The notes below the pieces were generated by a model, which had not been told where the DNA came from, did no database searches, and worked only from the letters and a program-made list of their open reading frames with translations. Below, piece after piece: positions 46,126-55,381 of a stretch of 64,000 nucleotides of DNA (position 1 is its first letter; each line of letters opens with the position of its first letter). This DNA is from Marinomonas communis. Lineage in GTDB: Bacteria > Pseudomonadota > Gammaproteobacteria > Pseudomonadales > Marinomonadaceae. The position numbers and the translations under genes were made by a program. The stretch spans positions 646,902 through 710,901 of the forward strand of contig NZ_SNZA01000001.1 in assembly GCF_004363305.1 (NCBI RefSeq), read 5' to 3'.

Positions 46126-47895
46126 TTATTCCGCAACTGGCTTACGCACGCGGATACTTAATTCTTTAAGCTGCTTATCACTTACTTCACCCGGCGCTTG
46201 CGTCAGAAGACACGTAGCACTTTGAGTTTTAGGGAAAGCAATAACATCACGAATTGAAGCTGAACCAGTCATTAGCATCACTAGACGATCAAGACCGAAC
46301 GCTAGACCACCATGTGGTGGCGCACCAAACTTAAGCGCATCTAGCAAGAAGCCAAACTTCTCTTCTTGCTCTTCAGCAGAAATGTTTAGCAACTCAAATA
46401 CTGTTTGCTGCATATCGGCTTGGTGAATACGAATCGAACCACCACCAAGCTCAGTACCGTTAAGCACCATGTCGTATGCTTGTGAAAGCGCCGTTAGAGG
46501 GTTAGCTTTCAGGTCTTCAGGCGAACAAGAAGGTGCTGTGAATGGGTGGTGAATAGCTGTCACACCACCATCTGGCGTTTCTTCGAACATTGGGAAGTCA
46601 ACAACCCAAAGCGGCGCCCACTCACAAGTGTACAGATCAAGATCCGCACCTAGTTTGCAACGTAACGCACCTAGCGCTTCGTTTACAATGCTTTCTTTGT
46701 CTGCACCGAAGAAAATCAAATCGCCGTCTTGCGCTTCAACACGATCTAGCAATGCTTGACGAACTTCTGTTGGCAAGAACTTAACGATTGGAGACTGAAG
46801 ACCTTCTTCAAGATCAGACTTGTCGTTAACCTTGATGTAAGCAAGACCTTTCGCACCGTAGATACCGACAAATTTAGTGTATTCGTCGATTTGTTTACGA
46901 GTCAGTGAGTTACCACCTGGCACTTTAAGCGCAGCAACACGACCTTTTGGATCTGACGCAGGACCAGAGAAGACTTTGAAGTCCACTTCAGTCATAAGAT
47001 CAGAAACTGTTTCAATCGTAAGCGGGATACGAAGATCAGGCTTATCAGAACCATATTTCTCCATCGCTTCAGAGAAAGGCATACGCGGGAAAGTACCCAA
47101 GTCGATGTCTTTAAGCTCTTTGAACAAATTAGAGATCATACCTTCTGTAAGAGACATGATTTCTTCTTGGCCAAGGAAAGATGTTTCTAAGTCGATCTGA
47201 GTAAATTCTGGCTGACGGTCAGCACGTAGATCTTCGTCACGGAAACATTTTGCAATTTGGTAGTAGCGATCAAAACCAGACACCATCAACAGCTGCTTGA
47301 ACAACTGTGGTGACTGAGGTAGAGCAAAGAAGCTACCTTGATGTGTACGACTTGGCACCAAGTAGTCACGTGCACCTTCAGGTGTCGCACGAGTCAAAAT
47401 TGGCGTTTCAATGTCTAGGAAGCCATTTTCATCTAGGTAACGACGAAGCACCGATGTAACTTTTGAACGGAAACGAAGTTTCTGTTGAATTTCTGGACGA
47501 CGAAGATCGATAAAACGATTCTTAAGACGAATGTCTTCACCAACAGTTTGGTGATCATCTAACTGGAATGGAGGCGTTGCCGCACGGTTAAGGATCTCAA
47601 GTTCATGACCTAAAACTTCAATCTCCCCCGTCACCATGTTTGGGTTAACAGTGCCTTCTGGACGCGCGCGTACAAGCCCCTTGATCTGCACCACGAATTC
47701 ACTACGGCAGCTGTCTGCCAGCGCAAAACTTTCTGCACGATCTGGATCGAATACAACCTGAGTGATACCTTCACGATCACGTAGATCCAAGAAAATAACA
47801 CCACCGTGATCTCGACGACGGTGAACCCAGCCGGAGAGAGTGACTTCTTCTGAAATATTTTTTGCTGTTAACTCGCCGCAATAATGGCTGCGCAT
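46126..47895 (-). CDS. aspS: Aspartyl-tRNA synthetase, probably non-discriminating (Asp/Asn)
   Basis: A 589-residue class IIb synthetase. Anticodon-binding OB fold at the N-terminus, class II motifs [18 protein letters not shown] and [15 protein letters not shown], and a bacterial insertion domain. ATG 47895 has AGGAATT directly before it and begins [10 protein letters not shown]. His30 in RRRDHGG and Gly81 in RARPEGT match the Pseudomonas non-discriminating type, where E. coli has Leu and Lys. It would then charge both tRNA-Asp and tRNA-Asn, with GatCAB correcting the latter. This last point is inferred from two residues. Confidence 0.95.
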   Translation of the reverse strand: MRSHYCGELTAKNISEEVTLSGWVHRRRDHGGVIFLDLRDREGITQVVFDPDRAESFALADSCRSEFVVQIKGLVRARPEGTVNPNMVTGEIEVLGHELEILNRAATPPFQLDDHQTVGEDIRLKNRFIDLRRPEIQQKLRFRSKVTSVLRRYLDENGFLDIETPILTRATPEGARDYLVPSRTHQGSFFALPQSPQLFKQLLMVSGFDRYYQIAKCFRDEDLRADRQPEFTQIDLETSFLGQEEIMSLTEGMISNLFKELKDIDLGTFPRMPFSEAMEKYGSDKPDLRIPLTIETVSDLMTEVDFKVFSGPASDPKGRVAALKVPGGNSLTRKQIDEYTKFVGIYGAKGLAYIKVNDKSDLEEGLQSPIVKFLPTEVRQALLDRVEAQDGDLIFFGADKESIVNEALGALRCKLGADLDLYTCEWAPLWVVDFPMFEETPDGGVTAIHHPFTAPSCSPEDLKANPLTALSQAYDMVLNGTELGGGSIRIHQADMQQTVFELLNISAEEQEEKFGFLLDALKFGAPPHGGLAFGLDRLVMLMTGSASIRDVIAFPKTQSATCLLTQAPGEVSDKQLKELSIRVRKPVAE

Positions 47896-48059
47896 AATTC
47901 CTATCCTATTACTGTCTCGCAAAGTTGCGAACGTACCGTTATTCACCCTGTTTCACACTAAAATTGGCATAGACTGCTCTAAACAAGGAGGTATTAATCA
48001 TTTAAGGCCCAGCATTATATGCCAAGCGCCTTTTACTCTCTAGGGCGAGATTCAAATTT

Positions 48060-48545
48060 CTAATCACGTGGTAGAAAAATTTTTACAATTTCTGCCTCTT
48101 GATCGACACCACGACTTTTCATCAAAATCTCGTCCCCTTCTTCTCGACCAAGCAAAGACTGCCCTAGGGGTGTTTGTGGTGTTACCAATAAAATCGAGCT
48201 TCCCTGACACTCAAACTCAGCGCCACCACAACACTGAGATAAGATAACAATCTTGCTCCAGCCATCTTGACGCTCAACCTTAAACACAGAGCCCAGCGTT
48301 ATTTCATCGCTGTCCGAAAAAGCGAATTTCTTAAAATATGCTAAATCGGCTTCACACTCAGCCACACGAACCGATTGCCCATGAGCCAAGTAAGAATTCT
48401 CTAAACCAAAGGTATCCCACTTTGTTTCTGCAACACTCTCTCTATCCGTTGCCGCAGAACGAGCTTGATTAGCCGCCTCTTTCGCGACTGCCACACGATG
48501 CTCAGCATAAGCAACAAGAGCCAAGTAGAGTTGATCTAACATCAT
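48060..48545 (-). CDS. GreA/GreB-family C-terminal domain protein with atypical N-terminus
   Basis: A 161-residue protein. The last 60 residues (LVTPQTPLGQSLLGREEGDE) match the C-terminal FKBP-like domain of Gre transcript cleavage factors, which docks on RNA polymerase. The first 95 residues are two helices that could form a hairpin in the secondary channel but are not the canonical Gre coil; the loop ESVAETKWDTFGLENSY is acidic. Start at ATG 48545 or 48542, since a terminator occupies 48560-48589. Function is inferred. Confidence 0.75.
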   Translation of the reverse strand: MMLDQLYLALVAYAEHRVAVAKEAANQARSAATDRESVAETKWDTFGLENSYLAHGQSVRVAECEADLAYFKKFAFSDSDEITLGSVFKVERQDGWSKIVILSQCCGGAEFECQGSSILLVTPQTPLGQSLLGREEGDEILMKSRGVDQEAEIVKIFLPRD

Positions 48546-48559
48546 TTTCTTCACAAACA

Positions 48560-48589
48560 AAAAAGCCACTGTTAAAACAGTGGCTTTTT
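48560..48589 (-). terminator. Terminator of cysDN
   Basis: AAAAAGCCACTGTT and AACAGTGGCTTTTT form a 14-bp stem just before the Gre-like gene start. It means that gene must have a promoter in or near the end of cysN, or rely on read-through. Confidence 0.92.
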
Positions 48590-48609
48590 ATACACGATTT
48601 ATCGACTAA

Positions 48610-50223
48610 TTACAGACGAACAGTTGATAAAATTTGCTCTGCAACCTCTTCAAGGTTGCCATCGGTCAGCTCGATATCAGCAATCGCTGCATCCGCCACC
48701 ACAACTACAACGCCAGTTTGCTTAAGCAATTCCGCTTCAGCAACCGATGCATCCAGCTTAGCAAACGCTACCACACCTCGGCGCAATAAAGAGCGCTCAA
48801 GCTGCTGAGCATCTACTGTAGAGCCAGACGCCAATGCAACAACGGCTGGTTTTTGACCTAGACGTGCCGCACGCTCTTCAGCCGTTACAACAGTATCAGC
48901 ATCCAAGTCACCAACCGTCTCTTCAACCATACCCGCACCAACGGTTACGTTTGAAAGACGATCGATCACAATCAACGCCCCCGTCAGAGGGCTAATCTGG
49001 TAACTATCAAATGCTACTGGCGCATCGAAGCTGATAACACAGTCCGCGATAACATTTAACTCAACTTGGTCAACCTCAGTTTGCTCAAGCGTATTCACAT
49101 CAACACGGTAGTTAATGTGATGCACTTTGCCTGGCACTGTTTGTGTACCAAGCTTGAAGTTATAAAGCTTACCTGGCACCAAAGGCTGCTCAGACATCCA
49201 CACAATTGAGGCACGAAGGTTCGAGCTAATTTCTGGCTCTTGCCCCGGATGAACAATCATGTCGCCACGACTGATATCGATCTCATCTTCAAGCGTCAAA
49301 GTAACTGCCTGACCTTTCTTCGCCACTTCCAAATTGCCATCGTACGTTACGATCTCAGCAACTTTTGATTTTTTACCAGAAGGTAGCGCGATAATTTCAT
49401 CACCAGGCTTCACCTGACCCGCTGCGATGGTGCCGGCAAAACCACGGAAATCAAGGTTTGGACGGTTAACGTACTGAACAGGGAATCGGAACGCATCGCT
49501 CTTAACGTCACGGTTGATCTGAACCTGCTCCAAGATCTCCATCAGGGGACCACCTTGGTACCAAGGCGTTTGCTCAGATGCATTAACAACGTTATCACCT
49601 TTCAGCGCAGACATTGGCACAAAGTACACATCTTCTGGCTTACGGTTACCAAGCTGCTCAATGAACTCTAAGTAATCCGCACGGATTTCGTTAAACTTCT
49701 CCTCAGAGAAATCCACCAAGTCCATTTTATTAACTGCTACAACAACGTGCTTAATACCAAGTAACGAAGCAATGTAACTATGACGACGCGTTTGCGTTTG
49801 TACGCCGTAACGAGCGTCGATCAAGATGATCGCCAGATCACAAGAAGAGGCACCTGTCGCCATGTTACGAGTGTACTGCTCATGCCCAGGTGTATCCGCA
49901 ATAATAAACTTACGTTTCTCAGTAGAGAAATAACGGTAAGCCACGTCAATGGTGATACCTTGCTCACGCTCTGCTTGCAGACCGTCTACTAGCAGCGCCA
50001 AGTCAACTTCTTCGCCTTGCGTGCCAGATTTCTTACTGTCACGCTTTACTGCATCTAGGTGATCTTCATAGATCAACTTAGAATCATGAAGCAAGCGACC
50101 GATTAGCGTACTCTTACCGTCATCTACGTTACCGCAGGTTAGAAGGCGAAGCAGGTCTTTTTCTTCATGCTGTTTTAGGTAGCCAAGGATATCTTGACTG
50201 ATCAATTCTGATTGATGAGACAT
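48610..50223 (-). CDS. cysN: Sulfate adenylyltransferase subunit 1 with a degenerate CysC-like tail
   Basis: GTPase subunit of ATP sulfurylase, 537 residues. The EF-Tu-like G domain shows [34 protein letters not shown] and NKMDLV. After the normal CysN domains (end near 455) about 80 residues remain. They line up with APS kinase: VALASGS with the GKS of the P-loop lost, then [26 protein letters not shown], and [16 protein letters not shown]. This looks like a former CysNC fusion whose kinase half was gutted, so APS kinase must come from another gene if PAPS is made. It is 17 bases after cysD. Confidence 0.92.
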   Translation of the reverse strand: MSHQSELISQDILGYLKQHEEKDLLRLLTCGNVDDGKSTLIGRLLHDSKLIYEDHLDAVKRDSKKSGTQGEEVDLALLVDGLQAEREQGITIDVAYRYFSTEKRKFIIADTPGHEQYTRNMATGASSCDLAIILIDARYGVQTQTRRHSYIASLLGIKHVVVAVNKMDLVDFSEEKFNEIRADYLEFIEQLGNRKPEDVYFVPMSALKGDNVVNASEQTPWYQGGPLMEILEQVQINRDVKSDAFRFPVQYVNRPNLDFRGFAGTIAAGQVKPGDEIIALPSGKKSKVAEIVTYDGNLEVAKKGQAVTLTLEDEIDISRGDMIVHPGQEPEISSNLRASIVWMSEQPLVPGKLYNFKLGTQTVPGKVHHINYRVDVNTLEQTEVDQVELNVIADCVISFDAPVAFDSYQISPLTGALIVIDRLSNVTVGAGMVEETVGDLDADTVVTAEERAARLGQKPAVVALASGSTVDAQQLERSLLRRGVVAFAKLDASVAEAELLKQTGVVVVVADAAIADIELTDGNLEEVAEQILSTVRL

Positions 50224-50240
50224 TCTTACAACTCCTAGCC

Positions 50241-51155
50241 TTAGAAATAACCTTGTTTCTTCTTCTCTTCCATCGAACCCGCTGAATCGTGGTCGATGAC
50301 ACGGCCTTGACGCTCTGAACTCTTAGTTAAAAGCATCTCTTGAATGATTTCAGGTAACGTGTCTGCTTCAGACTCTACTGCACCCGTTAATGGGTAACAG
50401 CCAAGTGTACGGAAACGCACTGATTTCATTTCTGGCACTTCGCCTTCTTTTAATGGCATACGCTCATCGTCAACCATGATTTGAACGCCATCGCGCTCAA
50501 CCACTGGACGTTTCGCTGCGAAGTAAAGAGGAACAATTGGAATGCTCTCTAGGTAGATGTATTGCCAGATATCCAGTTCCGTCCAGTTAGACAGAGGGAA
50601 TACACGAATACTTTCGCCTTTATTCACTTTACCGTTGTAAATGTTCCACAACTCAGGACGTTGGTTTTTAGGATCCCAACGGTGTTGCTTATCACGGAAA
50701 GAATAAACACGCTCTTTCGCACGAGATTTCTCTTCATCACGACGCGCACCACCGAAGGCTGCATCGAAACCGTACTTATCAAGCGCTTGTTTCAAGCCTT
50801 GAGTTTTCATAACGTCAGTGTGTACTGCACTACCGTGTGTAAATGGCCCAATACCTTGAGCAACACCTTCAGGGTTTTGATGCACTAGAAGATCAAGACC
50901 AAGATTAGCAACAAGTTCATCACGGAACTTAATCATCTCTTTGAACTTCCAGCCAGTATCAACGTGCAATAGCGGGAAAGGCGGCTTGCCTGGGTAAAAC
51001 GCTTTCATCGCAAGGTGCAGCATAACCGCTGAATCTTTACCAATGGAATAAAGCATCACTGGGTTATCGAACTCTGCTGCCACTTCACGAATGATGTGGA
51101 TACTCTCAGCTTCAAGCTGTTTAAGGTGAGTCAGTCTTGCCTCTGTAACTGTCAT
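50241..51155 (-). CDS. cysD: Sulfate adenylyltransferase subunit 2
   Basis: Catalytic half of ATP sulfurylase, 304 residues, forming APS from sulfate and ATP. The PP-loop is [16 protein letters not shown], with [16 protein letters not shown] and [15 protein letters not shown]. The gene starts the cysDN operon. No cysteine biosynthesis genes lie nearby. Confidence 0.97.
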   Translation of the reverse strand: MTVTEARLTHLKQLEAESIHIIREVAAEFDNPVMLYSIGKDSAVMLHLAMKAFYPGKPPFPLLHVDTGWKFKEMIKFRDELVANLGLDLLVHQNPEGVAQGIGPFTHGSAVHTDVMKTQGLKQALDKYGFDAAFGGARRDEEKSRAKERVYSFRDKQHRWDPKNQRPELWNIYNGKVNKGESIRVFPLSNWTELDIWQYIYLESIPIVPLYFAAKRPVVERDGVQIMVDDERMPLKEGEVPEMKSVRFRTLGCYPLTGAVESEADTLPEIIQEMLLTKSSERQGRVIDHDSAGSMEEKKKQGYF

Positions 51156-51196
51156 ATAATCTCATCCAAATATTAAAAGGCTTCTGCATTTTGCTA

Positions 51197-51202
51197 ACTA
51201 TA
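51197..51202 (-). promoter_or_regulatory. Extended -10 element of the cysDN promoter
   Basis: On the minus strand this reads TATAGT preceded by TG and one base, an extended -10, 42-47 bases before the cysD start. No clear -35; CysB-type activation would be expected but its degenerate site cannot be recognised by eye. Confidence 0.4.
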
Positions 51203-51261
51203 ACATGCCAGAAAGTTATAAAAACCAACCCAACTAGATTTTCATAGCATATAGATATTAA

Positions 51262-51284
51262 AAAAGGCTCATAGCGAGCCTTTT
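51262..51284 (-). terminator. Terminator of trhP
   Basis: AAAAGGCTC, ATAGC, GAGCCTTTT with a T-run on the minus strand, between trhP and cysD. Confidence 0.85.
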
Positions 51285-51311
51285 AGTTACCAAAGATCCA
51301 CAAAACACTAT

Positions 51312-52670
51312 TTACATAGCGTTTGGCAGATTTCGCATCACCAACCCAAGCTCTAGTTGCTCAGGCTGATATGCCATCGGAATACGCACTTTATGACCAG
51401 ATCCTGGCGCTACAGCCATAGTCTCTCCCTTAAGATTCTCCATCGCTTCAATATTGCACACCATAGAACCTTTCGGAGTAATCAGCTCTATTGAATCACC
51501 AACTTTGAAACGATTTTTCACATCAATCGTTAACCAGCCATTATTCCAGTCCAGCATTTCGCCAACAAACTGCTGGCGGTCTGAAATTGAGTTACCATAT
51601 TGATAGTTCTGATATTGGTCATGCACGTGACGACGATAGAAGCCTTCTGTATAACCTCGGTTTGCAAGCCCTTCTAATTTATCCATCAAAGACATATCGA
51701 ATGGCTGGCCATGAACCGCATCATCGATTGCTTTACGGTACAACTGTGCGGTACGTGCTGCGTAAAAGTGTGATTTTGTACGCCCTTCAATTTTAAGCGA
51801 GTGAACACCAAGCTCGATTAGCTTTTCAACGTGCTGAATTGCACGTAAATCACGGCTATTCATAATGTAGGTACCGTGTTCATCTTCAAAAGCAGGCATA
51901 AATTCGCCCTCACGCCCTTGTTCACGAAGCAGCACCACATCATCGAACGGTTTACCTTCACCTAAAGTAGGTGCGGTATACTCAGAAGGATCAAAACTTT
52001 GCACTCCTTTAAGGTGACTACCATCTGCTGGCACGATATCACCATTTTCATCCTGCACAGCAGATTTCACATCATACTGCCATCGGCAAGAGTTGGTACA
52101 AGTACCTTGGTTTGGATCTCGGCGATTAAAGTAGCCCGATAGCAAACAACGACCAGAGTAAGCGATGCAAAGAGAGCCATGCACAAACGTCTCGATCTCC
52201 ATCTCTGGAACCATTTGACGAATCTCGCCTACTTCATCAAGCGAAAGCTCACGAGAAAGGATAACGCGCTCCAATCCGAAATTATGCCAGAACTTGACCG
52301 TCGCCCAATTCACCGCGTTCGCTTGAACGGATAAATGGATCGGCATATCGGGCCATTTCTCTTTAATCAGCATCATTAGGCCAGGATCAGACATAATCAA
52401 TGCGTCGGGACCCATTTCAACAACAGGCTCCATATCCTTGATAAACGTTTTAATTTTGGCATTGTGTGGCGCTATATTTGTCGCTACATAGAGCTTTTTA
52501 CCCAAGCTATGGGCCTCTTCAATACCTTGAGCAAGGTTTGCCATGGTGAAGTCATTGTTTCGTACGCGCAGACTGTAACGAGGCTGGCCTGCGTAAACTG
52601 CATCCGCACCATAAGCATAAGCGTAACGCATGTTTTTAAGGGTACCAGCAGGAGAGAGCAATTCGGTCAT
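51312..52670 (-). CDS. trhP: U32 peptidase-like tRNA hydroxylation protein TrhP (YegQ)
   Basis: A 452-residue U32-family protein that tracks E. coli YegQ/TrhP along its length: ELLSPAGTLKNMRYAYAYGA, HLSVQANAVNWATVKFW and SLKIEGRTKSHFYAARTAQ. TrhP uses prephenate in making 5-hydroxyuridine at the tRNA wobble position and needs an iron-sulfur cluster; cysteines in GRCLLSGY and GTCTNSCRW are suitable ligands. It is a single-gene unit ended by a hairpin. Confidence 0.93.
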   Translation of the reverse strand: MTELLSPAGTLKNMRYAYAYGADAVYAGQPRYSLRVRNNDFTMANLAQGIEEAHSLGKKLYVATNIAPHNAKIKTFIKDMEPVVEMGPDALIMSDPGLMMLIKEKWPDMPIHLSVQANAVNWATVKFWHNFGLERVILSRELSLDEVGEIRQMVPEMEIETFVHGSLCIAYSGRCLLSGYFNRRDPNQGTCTNSCRWQYDVKSAVQDENGDIVPADGSHLKGVQSFDPSEYTAPTLGEGKPFDDVVLLREQGREGEFMPAFEDEHGTYIMNSRDLRAIQHVEKLIELGVHSLKIEGRTKSHFYAARTAQLYRKAIDDAVHGQPFDMSLMDKLEGLANRGYTEGFYRRHVHDQYQNYQYGNSISDRQQFVGEMLDWNNGWLTIDVKNRFKVGDSIELITPKGSMVCNIEAMENLKGETMAVAPGSGHKVRIPMAYQPEQLELGLVMRNLPNAM

Positions 52671-52745
52671 AATAAATCTTTATAGAAGGAGTTACGATGG
52701 CGCGAATTCTAGCGAATTGATAACGCTTTTCCTTAAGCAAAAAAC

Positions 52746-52774
52746 AAGAAAGGCTGAACAAGTCAGCCTTTCTT
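52746..52774 (-). terminator. Hairpin after the coiled-coil membrane protein gene
   Basis: AAGAAAGGCTGA and TCAGCCTTTCTT form a 12-bp stem with a 5-base loop; it serves the minus-strand gene ending at 52809. Confidence 0.8.
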
Positions 52775-52808
52775 TGATCTACATCAACAACATTAATTAA
52801 TGACTAAA

Positions 52809-53780
52809 TTAACCACCATTGGCAATACTTAACTCCAACGACATCTGACGCACCTGCGCTTTAAGGTTATTTATTTCACGCAATACTTGTGGACGGAACT
52901 CATCTATAGAGCGAATCGCCTCCTCCGTATTCGACAAACGAGACGTTAGATCATTTGGTATGGCAGGTGCTGCAGGAGCATCTGATAAAGTCGCAATGGT
53001 TTTGCTTTGACTATTTATACTTTTCTCAAGGGCTGCCAAGGAACGCTTAAGCGTTGCAAGCTGGGATTCCAAATTCGACACTTGCCCAGTAACAGACTTG
53101 GTCACAGTCTTTTGTTCATCAACCTGAGTCGAAAGCGCTGCCTGCGCTTGCTGAACAGATTGCGCTTGATCAGCAATACCTTTCTCCATCTCCGCCAATG
53201 TCTTCAACATTCTATTGTAGCCATTCTCGACTTCATTAAAGGTATCAGCCTGAATGGCAATTCGTTTACCTTGAGTAGAAACCACTTCACGCAGCTCAGC
53301 CAACTTACCTTCAAGCAGCTCGATTTTCTGGTCATTATCAGAAATAGCTTTGCGGTTGCGATCATAAGACACTCCCCATAGCTTACGTATTTCGCTATCG
53401 TGGTTTGCTAGCGTCTCCTCAATCGTTTCTCCTTGTTTGGTATTAGATACATCAGCTGCAACTAATTGACTATCAAGGTCTTGAATTTGACTGCGAGCGC
53501 CAAGCAATTCTGAGCGCAACTTTTGGTTTTCAAGCCACAACCAATAACCGCCACCCGCAATGGCAGCAATAATCAACAGCATTAAAAAGTAGACAAACGC
53601 TAAACTCGTTTTCTTAGCTGGGACTTGAGAAGAACCACCATGAACTGAGGCAGGCCTTGCTGGAGGTGGGTTTAGGCGCTGTCGGCCTGCTTTCGGGGTA
53701 GAAGCAGCTCCGCTGCGACCACTTAACTCGTCTTGATCTAAAGTTAAGCTAGGAATTTCGACATCATCATCTTTGCGCAT
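52809..53780 (-). CDS. Hypothetical inner-membrane coiled-coil protein
   Basis: I do not recognise a specific family for this 323-residue protein. It begins with a disordered, charged, Pro-rich segment (1-57, PPPARPASVHGG), then one transmembrane helix (VYFLMLLIIAAIAGGGYWLW) and a coiled coil over nearly all of 80-320, with a break at LWGVSYDRNRKAI. The predicted topology is cytoplasmic N-terminus and periplasmic coil. Similar proteins occur beside sodB in other gammaproteobacteria as far as I can judge; function unknown. Confidence 0.75.
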   Translation of the reverse strand: MRKDDDVEIPSLTLDQDELSGRSGAASTPKAGRQRLNPPPARPASVHGGSSQVPAKKTSLAFVYFLMLLIIAAIAGGGYWLWLENQKLRSELLGARSQIQDLDSQLVAADVSNTKQGETIEETLANHDSEIRKLWGVSYDRNRKAISDNDQKIELLEGKLAELREVVSTQGKRIAIQADTFNEVENGYNRMLKTLAEMEKGIADQAQSVQQAQAALSTQVDEQKTVTKSVTGQVSNLESQLATLKRSLAALEKSINSQSKTIATLSDAPAAPAIPNDLTSRLSNTEEAIRSIDEFRPQVLREINNLKAQVRQMSLELSIANGG

Positions 53781-53850
53781 AACAGTGTTCGGCCATCAAT
53801 CATTGTAGAACTATGAAAAACTTTGGGAATAAATAACCACACAAACAGAA

Positions 53851-53865
53851 TGAATATAATATTCA
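53851..53865. promoter_or_regulatory. Perfect 7-1-7 inverted repeat before sodB, Fur-like
   Basis: TGAATATAATATTCA is a perfect 7-1-7 palindrome 82-96 bases before the sodB start and includes TATAAT, a possible -10. It agrees at 10 of 14 positions with the Fur half-site TGATAAT/ATTATCA. Operator function is inferred. Confidence 0.4.
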
Positions 53866-53946
53866 AATGTTCGATGCTACTATATAAGCACCATTAACTG
53901 CTTGATCACAAGCACTTTTCAGTACTATAAAGCAAGGAGAAAAGAA

Positions 53947-54531
53947 ATGGCTTTTGAACTACCAGCACTACCATATGCGAAAGATGCACTTGAGCCTCAT
54001 ATGTCAGTTGAGACTCTTGAGTTTCACTACGGTAAACACCACAACACTTACGTTACAAAGTTAAACGGTCTTGTTCCTGGTTCTGAGTACGAAGGCAAAT
54101 CTCTTGAAGAGATCATTACATCTGCTCCAGCTGGCGGCGTTTTCAACAATGCAGCACAAATCTGGAACCACACTTTCTTCTGGAATAGCCTAAGCCCTAA
54201 TGGCGGCGGCGAGCCTACTGGCGCACTTGCTGATGCAATCAATGCCAAATGGGGTTCTTTCGCAGCATTCCAAGAAGCGTTCAACGACAAAGCAGTCAAT
54301 AACTTTGGCTCAAGCTGGACTTGGCTAGTAAAAAATGCTGACGGTTCTCTAGAAATCGTTAACACTAGCAATGCAGGCACTCCAATGACTTCAGGTCAAA
54401 CAGCATTGATCACAGTTGACCTTTGGGAACACGCTTACTACATCGATTACCGCAACGTTCGTCCAGACTACCTAAAAGGGTTCTGGGCTCTTGCTAACTG
54501 GGAATTTGCAGCAGCAAACTTCGCAGCATAA
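53947..54531 (+). CDS. sodB: Superoxide dismutase [Fe]
   Basis: Cytoplasmic SOD, 194 residues. Metal ligands are His27 (EFHYGKHH), His in WNHTFFW, Asp and His in DLWEHAYY. The Gln in [12 protein letters not shown] is in the place that marks iron enzymes. ATG 53947 has AAGGAG ten bases before it; upstream codons to 53902 are not coding. It is transcribed alone and ends in a strong terminator. Confidence 0.97.
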   Translation: MAFELPALPYAKDALEPHMSVETLEFHYGKHHNTYVTKLNGLVPGSEYEGKSLEEIITSAPAGGVFNNAAQIWNHTFFWNSLSPNGGGEPTGALADAINAKWGSFAAFQEAFNDKAVNNFGSSWTWLVKNADGSLEIVNTSNAGTPMTSGQTALITVDLWEHAYYIDYRNVRPDYLKGFWALANWEFAAANFAA

Positions 54532-54550
54532 TAAAGCTTAAAGCCAGTCA

Positions 54551-54578
54551 AAAAAGCGCAACACATGTTGCGCTTTTT
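54551..54578 (+). terminator. Terminator of sodB
   Basis: AAAAAGCGCAAC and GTTGCGCTTTTT with a 4-base loop and T-run. Confidence 0.92.
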
Positions 54579-54695
54579 TTGTTTTACAAGTTGCTGACAC
54601 ATTACCTATATAAAGTCGGCTCTATAGCGGTTGCGATTACTTATCAGTAGCGCTATTGTCTGCATACAAGTAATTGATTGTAAAAGGGTCTTCAA

Positions 54696-55361
54696 GTGCT
54701 AAAACAAATACTGTTCGGATTAACAGCTTCCTTTAGCGTTATCACTTCCACTTACGCGGAAACCGTTTATGTTTCTGACATCCAATTTGTAGCCATCCGC
54801 GAAGGGCTAAGCAACGATACACGTGCAACAGAACGCGGTATAAAGAGTGGCACCCCTCTTACAGTGTTAGATCGACGCAATGACTATGTAAAAGTTCGCA
54901 CACCAGATGGCAATGAAGGATGGCTGCCAAACTACTTCATCAGTGAAGATCGCGTGAGTCGTGACGAATTGGTTTATCTTCAAAACCAACTTACCCAAGC
55001 CAAAGAGTCACGCATTGCAGCAGAAGACACATTGCAACAAACCAAGAACACCAATAATGAACTGATTAACTCAGTTGAAAGCCTCACTGCACAGAAACAA
55101 GCTCTCGAGAAACAATTGAGCGATGTGTCTGAACTAGCCCAACAAGCAAAACAGATTGTCTCTGCCAATCAAGAGTCAGACTATAAAATTGAGTCACTGC
55201 AACAACAAGTAGACACCCTAGTAGCACAGAACAATGAACTTAGTTCATCAATGGAACAACGTTGGTTTATGATCGGTGCCGGTACTTTACTATTGGGCGG
55301 CGTTTTTGGATTGCTATTTCCAATGACACGTAAAAAGAAGGTATCATCTAGCTCTTGGTAA
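54696..55361 (+). CDS. TIGR04211 family SH3-domain protein (YgiM-like)
   Basis: A 221-residue membrane protein resembling E. coli YgiM. A signal peptide ([21 protein letters not shown]) precedes ETVYVSD. A bacterial SH3 domain (about 25-90) shows GIKSGTPLTVLDRRNDYVKV and GNEGWLPNYFI. A coiled coil (95-185) leads to one C-terminal helix (FMIGAGTLLLGGVFGLLFP) and a basic tail. GTG start at 54696. Likely a periplasmic wall-associated protein; function not known. Confidence 0.9.
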   Translation: MLKQILFGLTASFSVITSTYAETVYVSDIQFVAIREGLSNDTRATERGIKSGTPLTVLDRRNDYVKVRTPDGNEGWLPNYFISEDRVSRDELVYLQNQLTQAKESRIAAEDTLQQTKNTNNELINSVESLTAQKQALEKQLSDVSELAQQAKQIVSANQESDYKIESLQQQVDTLVAQNNELSSSMEQRWFMIGAGTLLLGGVFGLLFPMTRKKKVSSSSW

Positions 55362-55381
55362 ATTAATCAAAAGGGCAGCAC

